Of a DNA stretch of 64,000 bases, positions 40,910 to 55,240 are shown one piece after another. Positions within the stretch are counted from its first letter, which is position 1; every line of letters begins with the position of its first letter. This stretch comes from Isoperla grammatica (Eukaryota > Arthropoda > Insecta > Plecoptera > Perlodidae), in contig OX246749.1 in the NCBI GenBank assembly GCA_945910005.1, forward strand, positions 22,278,197 to 22,342,196. The letters are read 5' to 3'. Below the pieces are notes generated by a model, which made no database searches, was not told where the DNA came from, and saw only the letters and a list, made by a program, of their open reading frames with translations. The position numbers and the translations under genes were made by a program.

Positions 40910-43900
40910 CAACTACATGCAACATATGAGGACAACGCATGTTTCCTCGCTTGTGAAGGTGACTGTACTTGATAAACTCTGCGCTAAGTCTGTAAAATGA
41001 GAGCAACTTCATGAAAACATATGAAGACAACGCATGTTTCCTCGCTTGTGAAGGTGACTGTACTTGATAAACCCTGCGCTAAGTCAGTGACATGAGAGCA
41101 ACTACATGCAACATATGAAGACAACGCATGTTTCCTCGCTTGTGACGGTGACTGTACTTGATAAACCCTGCGCTTAGTCAGTGACATGAGAGCAACTACA
41201 TGCAACATATTAGGACAACGCATGTTCCCTCGCTGGGAAGGTGACTGTACTTGATAAACCCTGCGCTAAGTCAGTGATATGAGAGCAACTACATGCAACA
41301 TATGAAGACAACATATGTTTCCTCGCTTGTGACGGTGACTGTACTTGATAAACCCTGCGCTATGTCAGTGACATGAGAGCAACTACATGCAACATATGAG
41401 GACAACGCCTGTTTCCTCGCTTGTGAAGGTTACTGTACTTGATAAACCCTGCGCTAAGTCAGTGACATGAAAGCAACTTCTTGAACATATTAGGACAACG
41501 CATGTTTCCTCGCTTGTGATTGTGACTGTACTTGATAAACCCTGCGCTAAGTCAGTGACATGAGAGCAACTACATGCAACATATGAAGACAACGCATGTT
41601 TCCTCGCTTGTGACAGTGACTGTACTTGATAAACCCTGCGCTAAGTTAGTGACATGAGAGCAACTACATGCAACATATGAGGACAACGCATGTTTCCTCG
41701 CTTGTGACGGTGACTGTACTTGATAAACTCTGCGCTAAGTCAGTGCCATGAGAGCAACTTCATGCATTATATGAAGACAACGCATGTTTCCTCGCTTGTG
41801 ACGGTGACTGTACTTGATAAACCCAGCGCTAAGTCAAAGACATGAAAGCAACTTCATGCAACATATGAAGACAACGCATGTATCCTCGCTTGTGACGGTG
41901 ACTGTACTACATAAACCCTGCGCTAAGTCATGACATAAGAGCAACTACATGCAACATATGAAGACAACGCATGTTTCCTCGCTTGTGAAGGTGACTGTAC
42001 TTGATAAACCCTGCGCTAAGTCAGTGACATGAGAGCAACTACATGCAACATATCAAGACAACGCATGTTTCCTCGCTTGTGAAGGTGACTGTACTTGATA
42101 AACCCTGCACTAAGTCAGTGACATGAGAGCAACTACATGCAACATATGAAGAAAACGCATGTTTCCTCGCTTGTGACGGTGACTGTACTTGATAAACCCT
42201 GCGCTAAGTCAGTGACATGAGAGCAACTACATGCAACATATGAAGACAACGCATGTTTCCTCGCTTGTGAAGGTGACTGTACATGATAAACCCTGCGCTA
42301 AGTCAGTGACATGAGAGCAACTACATGCAACATATGAGGACAACGCATGTTTCCTCGCTTGTGAAGGTGACTGTACTTGATAAACCCTGCGTTTAGTCAG
42401 TGACATGAGAGCAACTACAAGCAACATATGAAGACAACTCATGTTTCCTCGCTTGTGAAGGTGACTGTACTTGATAAACCCTGCGCTGAATCAGTGACAT
42501 GAAAGCCACTTCTTGAACATATTAGGACAACGCATGTTTCCTCGCTTGTGAAGGTGACTGTACTTGATAAACCCTGCGCTAAGTCAGTGACATGAGAGCA
42601 ACTACATGCAACATATGAAGACAACGCATGTTTCCTCGCTTGTGACGGTGACTGTACTTGATAAACCCTGCGCTAAGTTAGTGACATGAGAGCAATTACA
42701 TGCAACATATGAGGACAACGCATGTTTCCTCGCTTGTTACGGTGACTGTACTTGATAAACCCTGCGTTTAGTCAGTGACATGAGAGCAACTACATGCAAC
42801 ATATGAGGACAACGCATGTTTCCTCGCTTGTTACGGTGACTGTACTTGATAAACCGTGCGTTTAGTCAGTGACATGAGAGCAACTACAAGCAACATATGA
42901 AGACAACTCATGTTTCCTCGATTGTGAAGGTGACTGTACTTGATAAACCCTGCGCTAAATCAGTGACATGAAAGCCACTTCTTGAACATATTAGGACAAC
43001 GCATGTTTTTCGCTTGTGAAGGTGACTGTACTTGATAAACCCTGCGCTAAGTCAGTGACATGAAAGCCACTTCTTAAACATATGAGGACAACGCATGTTT
43101 CCTCGCTTGTGAAGGTGACTGTACTTGATAAACCCTGCGCTAAGTCAGTAACATGAGAGCAACTTCATGCAACATATGAAGACAACGCATGTTTCCTCGC
43201 TTGTGATGGTGACTGTGCTTGATAAACCCTGCGCTAAGTCAGTGACATGAGAGCAACTACATGCAACATATGAGGACAACGCATGTTTCCTCGCTTGTGA
43301 AGGTGACTGTACTTGATAAACCCTGCGCTAAGTCTGTGACATGAGAGCAACTACATGCAACATATGAAGACAACGCATGTTTCCTCGCTTGTGACGGTGA
43401 CTGTACTTAATAAACCCTGCGCTAAGTCAGTGACATAAGAGCAACTACATGCAACATATTAGGACAACGCATGTTCCCTCGCTGGGAGGTGACTGTACTT
43501 GATAAACCCTGCGCTAAGTCAGTGACATGAGAGCAACTACATGCAACATATGAAGACAACGAATGTTTCCTCGCTTGTGACGGTGACTGTACTTGATAAA
43601 CCCTGCGCTATGTCAGTGACATGAGAGCAACTACATGCAACATATGAGGACAACGCATGTTTCCTCGCTTGTTACGGTGACTGTACTTGATAAACCCTGC
43701 GCTTAGTCAGTGACATGAGAGCAACTACAAGCAATATATGAAGACAACTCATGTTTCCTCGCTTGTGAAGGTGACTGTACTTGATAAACCCTGCGCTAAG
43801 TCAGTGACATGAAAGCCACTTCTTGAACATATTAGGACAACGCATGTTTCCTCGCTTGTGAAGGTGACTGTACTTAAAAAACCCTGCGCTAAGTCAGTGA

Positions 43901-45038
43901 CATGAGAGCAACTACATGCAACATATGAAGACAACGCATGTTTTCTCGCTTGTGACGGTGACTGTACTTGATAAACCCTGCGCTAAGTTAGTGACATGAG
44001 AGCAACTACATGCAACATATGAAGACAACGCATGTTTCCTCGCTTGTGACGGTGACTGTACTTGATAAACCCTGCGCTAAGTCAGTGACATGAGAGCAAC
44101 TTCATGCATTATATGAAGACAACGCATGTTTCCTCGCTTGTGACGGTGACTGTACTTGATTAACCCAGCGCTAAGTCAATGACATAAAAGCAACTACATG
44201 CAACATATGAAGACAACGCATGTTTCCTCGCTTGTGAAGGTGACTGTACTTGATAAACCCTGCACTAAGTCAGTGACATGAGAGCAACTACATGCAACAT
44301 ATGAAGACAACGCATGTTTCCTCGCTTGTGACGGTGACTGTACTTGATAAACCCTGCGCTAAGTCAGTGACATGAGAGCAACTACATGCAACATATGAAG
44401 ACAACGCATGTTTTCTCGCTTGTGAAGGTGACTGTACTTGATAAACACTGCGCTAAGTCAATGACATAAGAGCAACTACATGCAACATATGAAGACAACC
44501 CATGTATCCTCGCTTGTGACGGTGACTGTACTTGATAAACCCTGCGCTAAGTCAGTGACATGAGAGCAACTACATGAGATTAATGAAGACAACGCATGTT
44601 TCTTCGCTTGTGAAGGTGACTGTACTAGATAAACCCTGCGCTAAGTCATGACATAAGAGCAACTACATGCAACATATGAAGACAACGCATGTTTCCTCGC
44701 TTGTGACGGTGACTGTACTTGATAAACCCTTCGCTAAGTCAGTGACATGAGAGTAACTACATGCAACATATGAAGACAACGCATGTTTTCTCGCTTGTGA
44801 AGGTGACTGTACTTGATAAACCCTGCGCTAAGTCAATGACATGAGAGCAACTATATGCAACATATGAAGACAACGCATGTATCCTCGCTTGTGACGGTGA
44901 CTGTACTTGATAAACCCTGCGCTAAGTCAGTGACATGAGAGCAACTACATGAGACTAATGAAGACAACGCATGTTTCTTCGCTTGTGAAGGTGACTGTAC
45001 TAGATAAACCCTGCGCTAAGTCATGACATAAGAGCAAC
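39975..45038 (+). repeat. 5,064-bp higher-order repeat, unit 1 (54 monomers)
   Basis: Repeats from 45,039 at an offset of 5,064 bp, the match running to 44,788 / 49,852. It contains the beta programme: monomers with CTGTAAAATG, CATATTAGG with CTCGCTGGG, GCCACTTCTT, ACAAGCAAC and the 1-bp-deleted GTTTTTCGC. It is homologous to 9.8-13.9 kb but lacks four monomers that copy has around 12.0-12.4 kb (offset changes from 30,203 to 29,828). The last 250 bp belong to the local 469-bp duplication. Confidence 0.9.
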
Positions 45039-45547
45039 TACATGCAACATATGAAGACAACGCATGTTTCCTCGCTTGTGAAGGTGACTGTACTTGATAA
45101 ACCCTGCACTAAGTCAGTGACATGAGAGCAACTACATGCAACATATGAAGACAACGCATGTTTCCTCGCTTGTGACGGTGACTGTACTTGATAAACCCTG
45201 CGCTAAGTCAGTGACATGAGAGCAACTACATGCAACATATGAAGACAACGCATGTTTTCTCGCTTGTGAAGGTGACTGTACTTGATAAACCCTGCGCTAA
45301 GTCAATGACATGAGAGCAACTATATGCAACATATGAAGACAACGCATGTATCCTCGCTTGTGACGGTGACTGTACTTGATAAACCCTGCGCTAAGTCAGT
45401 GACATGAGAGCAACTACATGAGACTAATGAAGACAACGCATGTTTCTTCGCTTGTGAAGGTGACTGTACTAGATAAACCCTGCGCTAAGTCATGACATAA
45501 GAGCAACTACATGCAACATATGAAGACAACGCATGTTTCCTCGCTTG
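44753..45547 (+). repeat. 469-bp offset duplication (five monomers)
   Basis: 44,753-45,078 recurs at 45,222-45,547. The shared run holds GTTTTC, CTATATGC, GTATCC and the GAGACTAATG marker (44,951 and 45,420). The same arrangement is found 14,069 bp downstream at 58,822-59,616, so it arose before the 14-kb duplication. The unit starting at 45,039 continues into 49.85 kb without it. Confidence 0.82.
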
Positions 45548-48500
45548 TGACGGTGACTGTACTTGATAAACCCTTCGCTAAGTCAGTGACATGAGAGTAA
45601 CTACATGCAACATATGAAGACAACGCATGTTTACTCGCTTGTGAAGGTGACTGTTCTTGATAAACCCTGCACTAAGTCAGTGACATAAGAGCAACTACAT
45701 GCAACATATGAAGACAACGCATGTTTCCTCGCTTGTGATGGTGACTGTACTTGATAAACCCTGCGCTAAGTCAGTGACATGAGAGCAACTACATGCAACA
45801 TATGAAGACAACGCATGTTTCCTCGCTTGTGAAGGTGACTGTACTTGATAAACCCTGCGCTAAGTCAGTAACATGAGAGCAACTACATGCAACATATGAA
45901 GACAACGCATGTTTCCTCGCTTGTGATGGTGACTGTACTTGATAAACCCTGCGCTAAGTCAGTGACATGAGAGCAACTACATGCAACATATGAGGACAAC
46001 GCATGTTTCCTCGCTTGTGAAGGTGACTGTACTTGATAAACTCTGCGCTAAGTCTGTAAAATGAGAGCAACTTCATGAAAACATATGAAGACAACGCATG
46101 TTTCCTCGCTTGTGAAGGTGACTGTACTTGATAAACCCTGCGCTAAGTCAGTGACATGAGAGCAACTACATGCAACATATGAAGACAACGCATGTTTCCT
46201 CGCTTGTGACGGTGACTGTACTTGATAAACCCTGCGCTTAGTCAGTGACATGAGAGCAACTACATGCAACATATTAGGACAACGCATGTTCCCTCGCTGG
46301 GAAGGTGACTGTACTTGATAAACCCTGCGCTAAGTCAGTGATATGAGAGCAACTACATGCAACATATGAAGACAACATATGTTTCCTCGCTTGTGACGGT
46401 GACTGTACTTGATAAACCCTGCGCTATGTCAGTGACATGAGAGCAACTACATGCAACATATGAGGACAACGCCTGTTTCCTCGCTTGTGAAGGTTACTGT
46501 ACTTGATAAACCCTGCGCTAAGTCAGTGACATGAAAGCAACTTCTTGAACATATTAGGACAACGCATGTTTCCTCGCTTGTGATTGTGACTGTACTTGAT
46601 AAACCCTGCGCTAAGTCAGTGACATGAGAGCAACTACATGCAACATATGAAGACAACGCATGTTTCCTCGCTTGTGACAGTGACTGTACTTGATAAACCC
46701 TGCGCTAAGTTAGTGACATGAGAGCAACTACATGCAACATATGAGGACAACGCATGTTTCCTCGCTTGTGACGGTGACTGTACTTGATAAACTCTGCGCT
46801 AAGTCAGTGCCATGAGAGCAACTTCATGCATTATATGAAGACAACGCATGTTTCCTCGCTTGTGACGGTGACTGTACTTGATAAACCCAGCGCTAAGTCA
46901 AAGACATGAAAGCAACTTCATGCAACATATGAAGACAACGCATGTATCCTCGCTTGTGACGGTGACTGTACTACATAAACCCTGCGCTAAGTCATGACAT
47001 AAGAGCAACTACATGCAACATATGAAGACAACGCATGTTTCCTCGCTTGTGAAGGTGACTGTACTTGATAAACCCTGCGCTAAGTCAGTGACATGAGAGC
47101 AACTACATGCAACATATCAAGACAACGCATGTTTCCTCGCTTGTGAAGGTGACTGTACTTGATAAACCCTGCACTAAGTCAGTGACATGAGAGCAACTAC
47201 ATGCAACATATGAAGAAAACGCATGTTTCCTCGCTTGTGACGGTGACTGTACTTGATAAACCCTGCGCTAAGTCAGTGACATGAGAGCAACTACATGCAA
47301 CATATGAAGACAACGCATGTTTCCTCGCTTGTGAAGGTGACTGTACATGATAAACCCTGCGCTAAGTCAGTGACATGAGAGCAACTACATGCAACATATG
47401 AGGACAACGCATGTTTCCTCGCTTGTGAAGGTGACTGTACTTGATAAACCCTGCGTTTAGTCAGTGACATGAGAGCAACTACAAGCAACATATGAAGACA
47501 ACTCATGTTTCCTCGCTTGTGAAGGTGACTGTACTTGATAAACCCTGCGCTGAATCAGTGACATGAAAGCCACTTCTTGAACATATTAGGACAACGCATG
47601 TTTCCTCGCTTGTGAAGGTGACTGTACTTGATAAACCCTGCGCTAAGTCAGTGACATGAGAGCAACTACATGCAACATATGAAGACAACGCATGTTTCCT
47701 CGCTTGTGACGGTGACTGTACTTGATAAACCCTGCGCTAAGTTAGTGACATGAGAGCAATTACATGCAACATATGAGGACAACGCATGTTTCCTCGCTTG
47801 TTACGGTGACTGTACTTGATAAACCCTGCGTTTAGTCAGTGACATGAGAGCAACTACATGCAACATATGAGGACAACGCATGTTTCCTCGCTTGTTACGG
47901 TGACTGTACTTGATAAACCGTGCGTTTAGTCAGTGACATGAGAGCAACTACAAGCAACATATGAAGACAACTCATGTTTCCTCGATTGTGAAGGTGACTG
48001 TACTTGATAAACCCTGCGCTAAATCAGTGACATGAAAGCCACTTCTTGAACATATTAGGACAACGCATGTTTTTCGCTTGTGAAGGTGACTGTACTTGAT
48101 AAACCCTGCGCTAAGTCAGTGACATGAAAGCCACTTCTTAAACATATGAGGACAACGCATGTTTCCTCGCTTGTGAAGGTGACTGTACTTGATAAACCCT
48201 GCGCTAAGTCAGTAACATGAGAGCAACTTCATGCAACATATGAAGACAACGCATGTTTCCTCGCTTGTGATGGTGACTGTGCTTGATAAACCCTGCGCTA
48301 AGTCAGTGACATGAGAGCAACTACATGCAACATATGAGGACAACGCATGTTTCCTCGCTTGTGAAGGTGACTGTACTTGATAAACCCTGCGCTAAGTCTG
48401 TGACATGAGAGCAACTACATGCAACATATGAAGACAACGCATGTTTCCTCGCTTGTGACGGTGACTGTACTTAATAAACCCTGCGCTAAGTCAGTGACAT

Positions 48501-50102
48501 AAGAGCAACTACATGCAACATATTAGGACAACGCATGTTCCCTCGCTGGGAGGTGACTGTACTTGATAAACCCTGCGCTAAGTCAGTGACATGAGAGCAA
48601 CTACATGCAACATATGAAGACAACGAATGTTTCCTCGCTTGTGACGGTGACTGTACTTGATAAACCCTGCGCTATGTCAGTGACATGAGAGCAACTACAT
48701 GCAACATATGAGGACAACGCATGTTTCCTCGCTTGTTACGGTGACTGTACTTGATAAACCCTGCGCTTAGTCAGTGACATGAGAGCAACTACAAGCAATA
48801 TATGAAGACAACTCATGTTTCCTCGCTTGTGAAGGTGACTGTACTTGATAAACCCTGCGCTAAGTCAGTGACATGAAAGCCACTTCTTGAACATATTAGG
48901 ACAACGCATGTTTCCTCGCTTGTGAAGGTGACTGTACTTAAAAAACCCTGCGCTAAGTCAGTGACATGAGAGCAACTACATGCAACATATGAAGACAACG
49001 CATGTTTTCTCGCTTGTGACGGTGACTGTACTTGATAAACCCTTCGCTAAGTTAGTGACATGAGAGCAACTACATGCAACATATGAAGACAACGCATGTT
49101 TCCTCGCTTGTGACGGTGACTGTACTTGATAAACCCTGCGCTAAGTCAGTGACATGAGAGCAACTTCATGCATTATATGAAGACAACGCATGTTTCCTCG
49201 CTTGTGACGGTGACTGTACTTGATTAACCCAGCGCTAAGTCAATGACATAAAAGCAACTACATGCAACATATGAAGACAACGCATGTTTCCTCGCTTGTG
49301 AAGGTGACTGTACTTGATAAACCCTGCACTAAGTCAGTGACATGAGAGCAACTACATGCAACATATGAAGACAACGCATGTTTCCTCGCTTGTGACGGTG
49401 ACTGTACTTGATAAACCCTGCGCTAAGTCAGTGACATGAGAGCAACTACATGCAACATATGAAGACAACGCATGTTTTCTCGCTTGTGAAGGTGACTGTA
49501 CTTGATAAACACTGCGCTAAGTCAATGACATAAGAGCAACTACATGCAACATATGAAGACAACCCATGTATCCTCGCTTGTGACGGTGACTGTACTTGAT
49601 AAACCCTGCGCTAAGTCAGTGACATGAGAGCAACTACATGAGATTAATGAAGACAACGCATGTTTCTTCGCTTGTGAAGGTGACTGTACTAGATAAACCC
49701 TGCGCTAAGTCATGACATAAGAGCAACTACATGCAACATATGAAGACAACGCATGTTTCCTCGCTTGTGACGGTGACTGTACTTGATAAACCCTTCGCTA
49801 AGTCAGTGACATGAGAGTAACTACATGCAACATATGAAGACAACGCATGTTTCCTCGCTTGTGAAGGTGACTGTACTTGATAAACCCTGCACTAAGTCAG
49901 TGACATAAGAGCAACTACATGCAACATATGAAGACAACGCATGTTTCCTTGCTTGTGATGGTGACTGTACTTGATAAACCCTGCGCTAAGTCAGTGACAT
50001 AAGAGCAACTACATGCAACATATGAAGACAACGCATGTTTCCTCGCTTGTGAAGGTGACTGTACTTGATAAACCCTGCGCTAAGTCAGTAACATGAGAGC
50101 AA
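45039..50102 (+). repeat. 5,064-bp higher-order repeat, unit 2
   Basis: Second unit, matching unit 1 until 49,852, where GTTTCC here replaces GTTTTC. Beyond that point it continues into a run (GATGG and CATAAGAG variants) like 10.4-10.6 kb. A single difference near 49,042 (CCCTTCG against CCCTGCG) separates it from unit 1 and from the later copies at 58,040 and 63,111. Copies are otherwise almost identical by eye. Confidence 0.88.
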
Positions 50103-51169
50103 CTACATGCAACATATGAAGACAACGCATGTTTCCTCGCTTGTGAAGGTGACTGTACTTGATAAACCCAGCGCTAAGTCAGTGACATGAGAGCAACTAC
50201 ATGCAACATATGAGGACAACGCATGTTTCCTCGCTTGTGAAGGTGACTGTACTTGATAAACTTTGCGCTAAGTCTGTGAAATGAGAGCAACTTCATGCAA
50301 CATATGAAGACAACGCATGTTTCCTCGCTTGTGAAGGTGACTGTACTCGATAAACCCTGCGCTAAGTCAGTGACATGAGAGCAACTACATGCAACATATG
50401 AAGACAACGCATGTTTCCTCGCTTGTGACGGTGACTGTACTTGATAAACCCTGCGCTATGTCAGTGACATGAGAGCAACTACATGCAACATATGAGGACA
50501 ACGCATGTTTCTTCGCTTGTTACGGTGACTGTACTTGATAAACCCTGCGTTTAGTCAGTGACATGAGAGCAACTACAAGCAACATATGAAGACAACTCAT
50601 GTTTCCTCGCTTGTGAAGGTGACTGTACTTGATAAACCCTGCGCTAAGTCAGTGACATGAAAGCCACTTCTTGAACATATTAGGACAACGCATGTTTCCT
50701 CGCTTGTGAAGGTGACTGTACTTGATAAACCCTGCGCTAAGTCAGTGACATGAGAGCAACTACATGCAACAAATGAAGACAACGCATGTTTCCTACTTGT
50801 GACGGTGACTGTACGTGATAAACCCTGAACTAAGTCAGTGACATGAGAGCAACTACATGCAACATATGAAGACAACGCATGTTTCCTCGCTTGTGAAGGT
50901 GACTGTACTTGATAAACCCTGCGCTAAGTCAGTGACATAAGAGCAACTACATGCAACATATGAAGACAACGCATGTTTCCTCGCTTGTGAAGGTGACTGT
51001 ACTTGATAAACCCTGCACTAAGTCAGTGACATGATAGCAACTACATGCAACATATGAAAGAAAACGCATGTTTTCTCGCTTCTGACGGTGACTGTACTTG
51101 ATAAACCCTGCGCTAAGTCAGTAACATGAGAGCAACTACATGCAACATATGAACACAACGCATGTTTTC
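48074..51169 (+). repeat. 3.1-kb tandem duplication, copy 1
   Basis: Repeated directly downstream at an offset of 3,096 bp up to about 49,909 and 3,002 bp after it. The change of 94 bp is exactly one monomer, present here at 49,910-50,003 and absent from copy 2. The segment joins the tail of the 5,064-bp unit to a run with alpha-type variants (GAAAGAAAACG, GAACACAACG), so the exchange cut across the two programmes. Confidence 0.87.
49910..50003 (+). repeat. Monomer absent from the downstream 3-kb copy
   Basis: This single monomer (CCTTGCTTGTGATGG, ending CATAAG) has no counterpart near 53.0 kb, where the flanking monomers are directly adjacent. Equivalent GATGG monomers sit in the same context at 10.45 and 38.78 kb, so loss from copy 2 is more likely than gain here. 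Confidence 0.75.
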
Positions 51170-54100
51170 TCGCTTGTGAAGGTGACTGTACTTGATAAAC
51201 CCTGCGCTAAGTCAGTGACATGAAAGCCACTTCTTAAACATATGAGGACAACGCATGTTTCCTCGCTTGTGAAGGTGACTGTACTTGATAAACCCTGCGC
51301 TAAGTCAGTAACATGAGAGCAACTTCATGCAACATATGAAGACAACGCATGTTTCCTCGCTTGTGATGGTGACTGTGCTTGATAAACCCTGCGCTAAGTC
51401 AGTGACATGAGAGCAACTACATGCAACATATGAGGACAACGCATGTTTCCTCGCTTGTGAAGGTGACTGTACTTGATAAACCCTGCGCTAAGTCTGTGAC
51501 ATGAGAGCAACTACATGCAACATATGAAGACAACGCATGTTTCCTCGCTTGTGACGGTGACTGTACTTAATAAACCCTGCGCTAAGTCAGTGACATAAGA
51601 GCAACTACATGCAACATATTAGGACAACGCATGTTCCCTCGCTGGGAGGTGACTGTACTTGATAAACCCTGCGCTAAGTCAGTGACATGAGAGCAACTAC
51701 ATGCAACATATGAAGACAACGAATGTTTCCTCGCTTGTGACGGTGACTGTACTTGATAAACCCTGCGCTATGTCAGTGACATGAGAGCAACTACATGCAA
51801 CATATGAGGACAACGCATGTTTCCTCGCTTGTTACGGTGACTGTACTTGATAAACCCTGCGCTTAGTCAGTGACATGAGAGCAACTACAAGCAATATATG
51901 AAGACAACTCATGTTTCCTCGCTTGTGAAGGTGACTGTACTTGATAAACCCTGCGCTAAGTCAGTGACATGAAAGCCACTTCTTGAACATATTAGGACAA
52001 CGCATGTTTCCTCGCTTGTGAAGGTGACTGTACTTAAAAAACCCTGCGCTAAGTCAGTGACATGAGAGCAACTACATGCAACATATGAAGACAACGCATG
52101 TTTCCTCGCTTGTGACGGTGACTGTACTTGATAAACCCTGCGCTAAGTTAGTGACATGAGAGCAACTACATGCAACATATGAAGACAACGCATGTTTCCT
52201 CGCTTGTGACGGTGACTGTACTTGATAAACCCTGCGCTAAGTCAGTGACATGAGAGCAACTTCATGCATTATATGAAGACAACGCATGTTTCCTCGCTTG
52301 TGACGGTGACTGTACTTGATTAACCCAGCGCTAAGTCAATGACATAAAAGCAACTACATGCAACATATGAAGACAACGCATGTTTCCTCGCTTGTGAAGG
52401 TGACTGTACTTGATAAACCCTGCACTAAGTCAGTGACATGAGAGCAACTACATGCAACATATGAAGACAACGCATGTTTCCTCGCTTGTGACGGTGACTG
52501 TACTTGATAAACCCTGCGCTAAGTCAGTGACATGAGAGCAACTACATGCAACATATGAAGACAACGCATGTTTTCTCGCTTGTGAAGGTGACTGTACTTG
52601 ATAAACACTGCGCTAAGTCAATGACATAAGAGCAACTACATGCAACATATGAAGACAACCCATGTATCCTCGCTTGTGACGGTGACTGTACTTGATAAAC
52701 CCTGCGCTAAGTCAGTGACATGAGAGCAACTACATGAGACTAATGAAGACAACGCATGTTTCTTCGCTTGTGAAGGTGACTGTACTAGATAAACCCTGCG
52801 CTAAGTCATGACATAAGAGCAACTACATGCAACATATGAAGACAACGCATGTTTCCTCGCTTGTGACGGTGACTGTACTTGATAAACCCTTCGCTAAGTC
52901 AGTGACATGAGAGTAACTACATGCAACATATGAAGACAACGCATGTTTCCTCGCTTGTGAAGGTGACTGTACTTGATAAACCCTGCACTAAGTCAGTGAC
53001 ATAAGAGCAACTACATGCAACATATGAAGACAACGCATGTTTCCTCGCTTGTGAAGGTGACTGTACTTGATAAACCCTGCGCTAAGTCAGTAACATGAGA
53101 GCAACTACATGCAACATATGAAGACAACGCATGTTTCCTCGCTTGTGAAGGTGACTGTACTTGATAAACCCAGCGCTAAGTCAGTGACATGAGAGCAACT
53201 ACATGCAACATATGAGGACAACGCATGTTTCCTCTCTTGTGAAGGTGACTGTACTTGATAAACTTTGCGCTAAGTCTGTGAAATGAGAGCAACTTCATGC
53301 AACATATGAAGACAACGCATGTTTCCTCGCTTGTGAAGGTGACTGTACTCGATAAACCCTGCGCTAAGTCAGTGACATGAGAGCAACTACATGCAACATA
53401 TGAAGACAACGCATGTTTCCTCGCTTGTGACGGTGACTGTACTTGATAAACCCTGCGCTATGTCAGTGACATGAGAGCAACTACATGCAACATATGAGGA
53501 CAACGCATGTTTCTTCGCTTGTTACGGTGACTGTACTTGATAAACCCTGCGTTTAGTCAGTGACATGAGAGCAACTACAAGCAACATATGAAGACAACTC
53601 ATGTTTCCTCGCTTGTGAAGGTGACTGTACTTGATAAACCCTGCGCTAAGTCAGTGACATAAAAGCCACTTCTTGAACATATTAGGACAACGCATGTTTC
53701 CTCGCTTGTGAAGGTGACTGTACTTGATAAACCCTGCGCTAAGTCAGTGACATGAGAGCAACTACATGCAACAAATGAAGACAACGCATGTTTCCTACTT
53801 GTGACGGTGACTGTACGTGATAAACCCTGAACTAAGTCAGTGACATGAGAGCAACTACATGCAACATATGAAGACAACGCATGTTTCCTCGCTTGTGAAG
53901 GTGACTGTACTTGATAAACCCTGCGCTAAGTCAGTGACATAAGAGCAACTACATGCAACATATGAAGACAACGCATGTTTCCTCGCTTGTGAAGGTGACT
54001 GTACTTGATAAACCCTGCACTAAGTCAGTGACATGATAGCAACTACATGCAACATATGAAAGAAAACGCATGTTTTCTCGCTTCTGACGGTGACTGTACT

Positions 54101-54171
54101 TGATAAACCCTGCGCTAAGTCAGTAACATGAGAGCAACTACATGCAACATATGAACACAACGCATGTTTTC
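51170..54171 (+). repeat. 3.0-kb tandem duplication, copy 2
   Basis: 32 monomers, abutting copy 1 directly. It has GAGACTAATG at 52,736 where copy 1 has the GAGATTAATG form (49,640), and CCTCTCTTG near 53,233. The match with copy 1 carries on to 54,225, where GACATGAGAG replaces GACATGAAAG. Confidence 0.86.
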
Positions 54172-55240
54172 TCGCTTGTGAAGGTGACTGTACTTGATAA
54201 ACCCTGCGCTAAGTCAGTGACATGAGAGCAACTACATGCAACATATGAAGACAACGCATGTTTCCTCGCTTGTGACGGTGACTGTACGTGATAAACCCTG
54301 CGCTAAGTCAGTGACATGAGAGCAACTACATGCAACATATGAAGACAACGCATGTTTCCTCGCTTGTGAAGGTGACTGTACTTGATAAACCCTGCGCTAA
54401 GTCAGTGACATGAGAGAGACTACATGCAACATATGAAGACAACGCATGTTTCCTCGCTTGTGAAAGTGACTGTACTTGATAAACCCTGCGCTAAACAGTG
54501 ACATGAGAGCAACTACATGCAACATATGAAGACAACGCATGTTTCCTCGCTTGTGACGGTGACTGTACTAGATAAACCCTGCGCTAAGTCAGTGACATGA
54601 GAGCAACTACATGCAACATATGAAGACAACGCATGTTTCCTCGATTGTGAAGGTGACTGTACTTGATAAACCCTGCGAGAAGTCAGTGACATGAGAGCAA
54701 CTACATGCAACATATGAAGACAACGCATCATTCCTCGCTTGTGACGGTGACTGTACGTGATAAACCCTGCGCTAAGTCAGTGACATGAGAGCAACTACAT
54801 GCAACATATGAAGACAACGCATGTTTCCTCGCTTGTGACGGTGACTGTACGTGATAAACCCTGCGCTAAGTCAGTGACATGAGAGCAACTACATGCAACA
54901 TATGAAGACAACGCATGTTTTCTCGCTTCTGACGGTGACTGTACTTGATAAACCCTGCGCTAAGTCAGTAACATGAGAGCAACTACATGCAACATATGAA
55001 CACAACGCATGTTTTCTCGCTTGTGAAGGTGACTGTACTTGATAAACCCTGCGCTAAGTCAGTGACATGAGAGCAACTACATGCAACATATGAAGACAAC
55101 GCATGTTTCCTCGCTTGTGACGGTGACTGTACGTGATAAACCCTGCGCTAAGTCAGTGACATGAGAGCAACTACATGCAACATATGAAGACAACGCATGT
55201 TTCCTCGCTTGTGAAGGTGACTGTACTTGATAAACCCTGC
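54066..55240 (+). repeat. 845-bp offset duplication, alpha-type insert
   Basis: 54,066-54,395 recurs at 54,911-55,240 (nine monomers minus one base). Variants here (CGCTTCTGACGG, GAACACAACG, GTACGTGA, CTAAACAGTG) are those of the alpha region at 2.6-3.3 kb and 26.4-27.1 kb. The stretch is an island of alpha-type monomers between beta-type blocks. Confidence 0.75.

Larger units (their letters stand above)
41147..55215 (+). repeat. 14,069-bp super-repeat, copy 1 (150 monomers)
   Basis: The sequence from 41,147 to 49,931 recurs from 55,216 to the window end at a constant offset of 14,069 bp. The left edge is fixed by C at 41,146 against A at 55,215. The unit comprises most of a 5,064-bp unit, a full second one, the 3-kb duplication pair and the 54.1-55.2 kb insert. 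The constant offset over 8.8 kb means no length change has occurred since the duplication. Confidence 0.9.
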
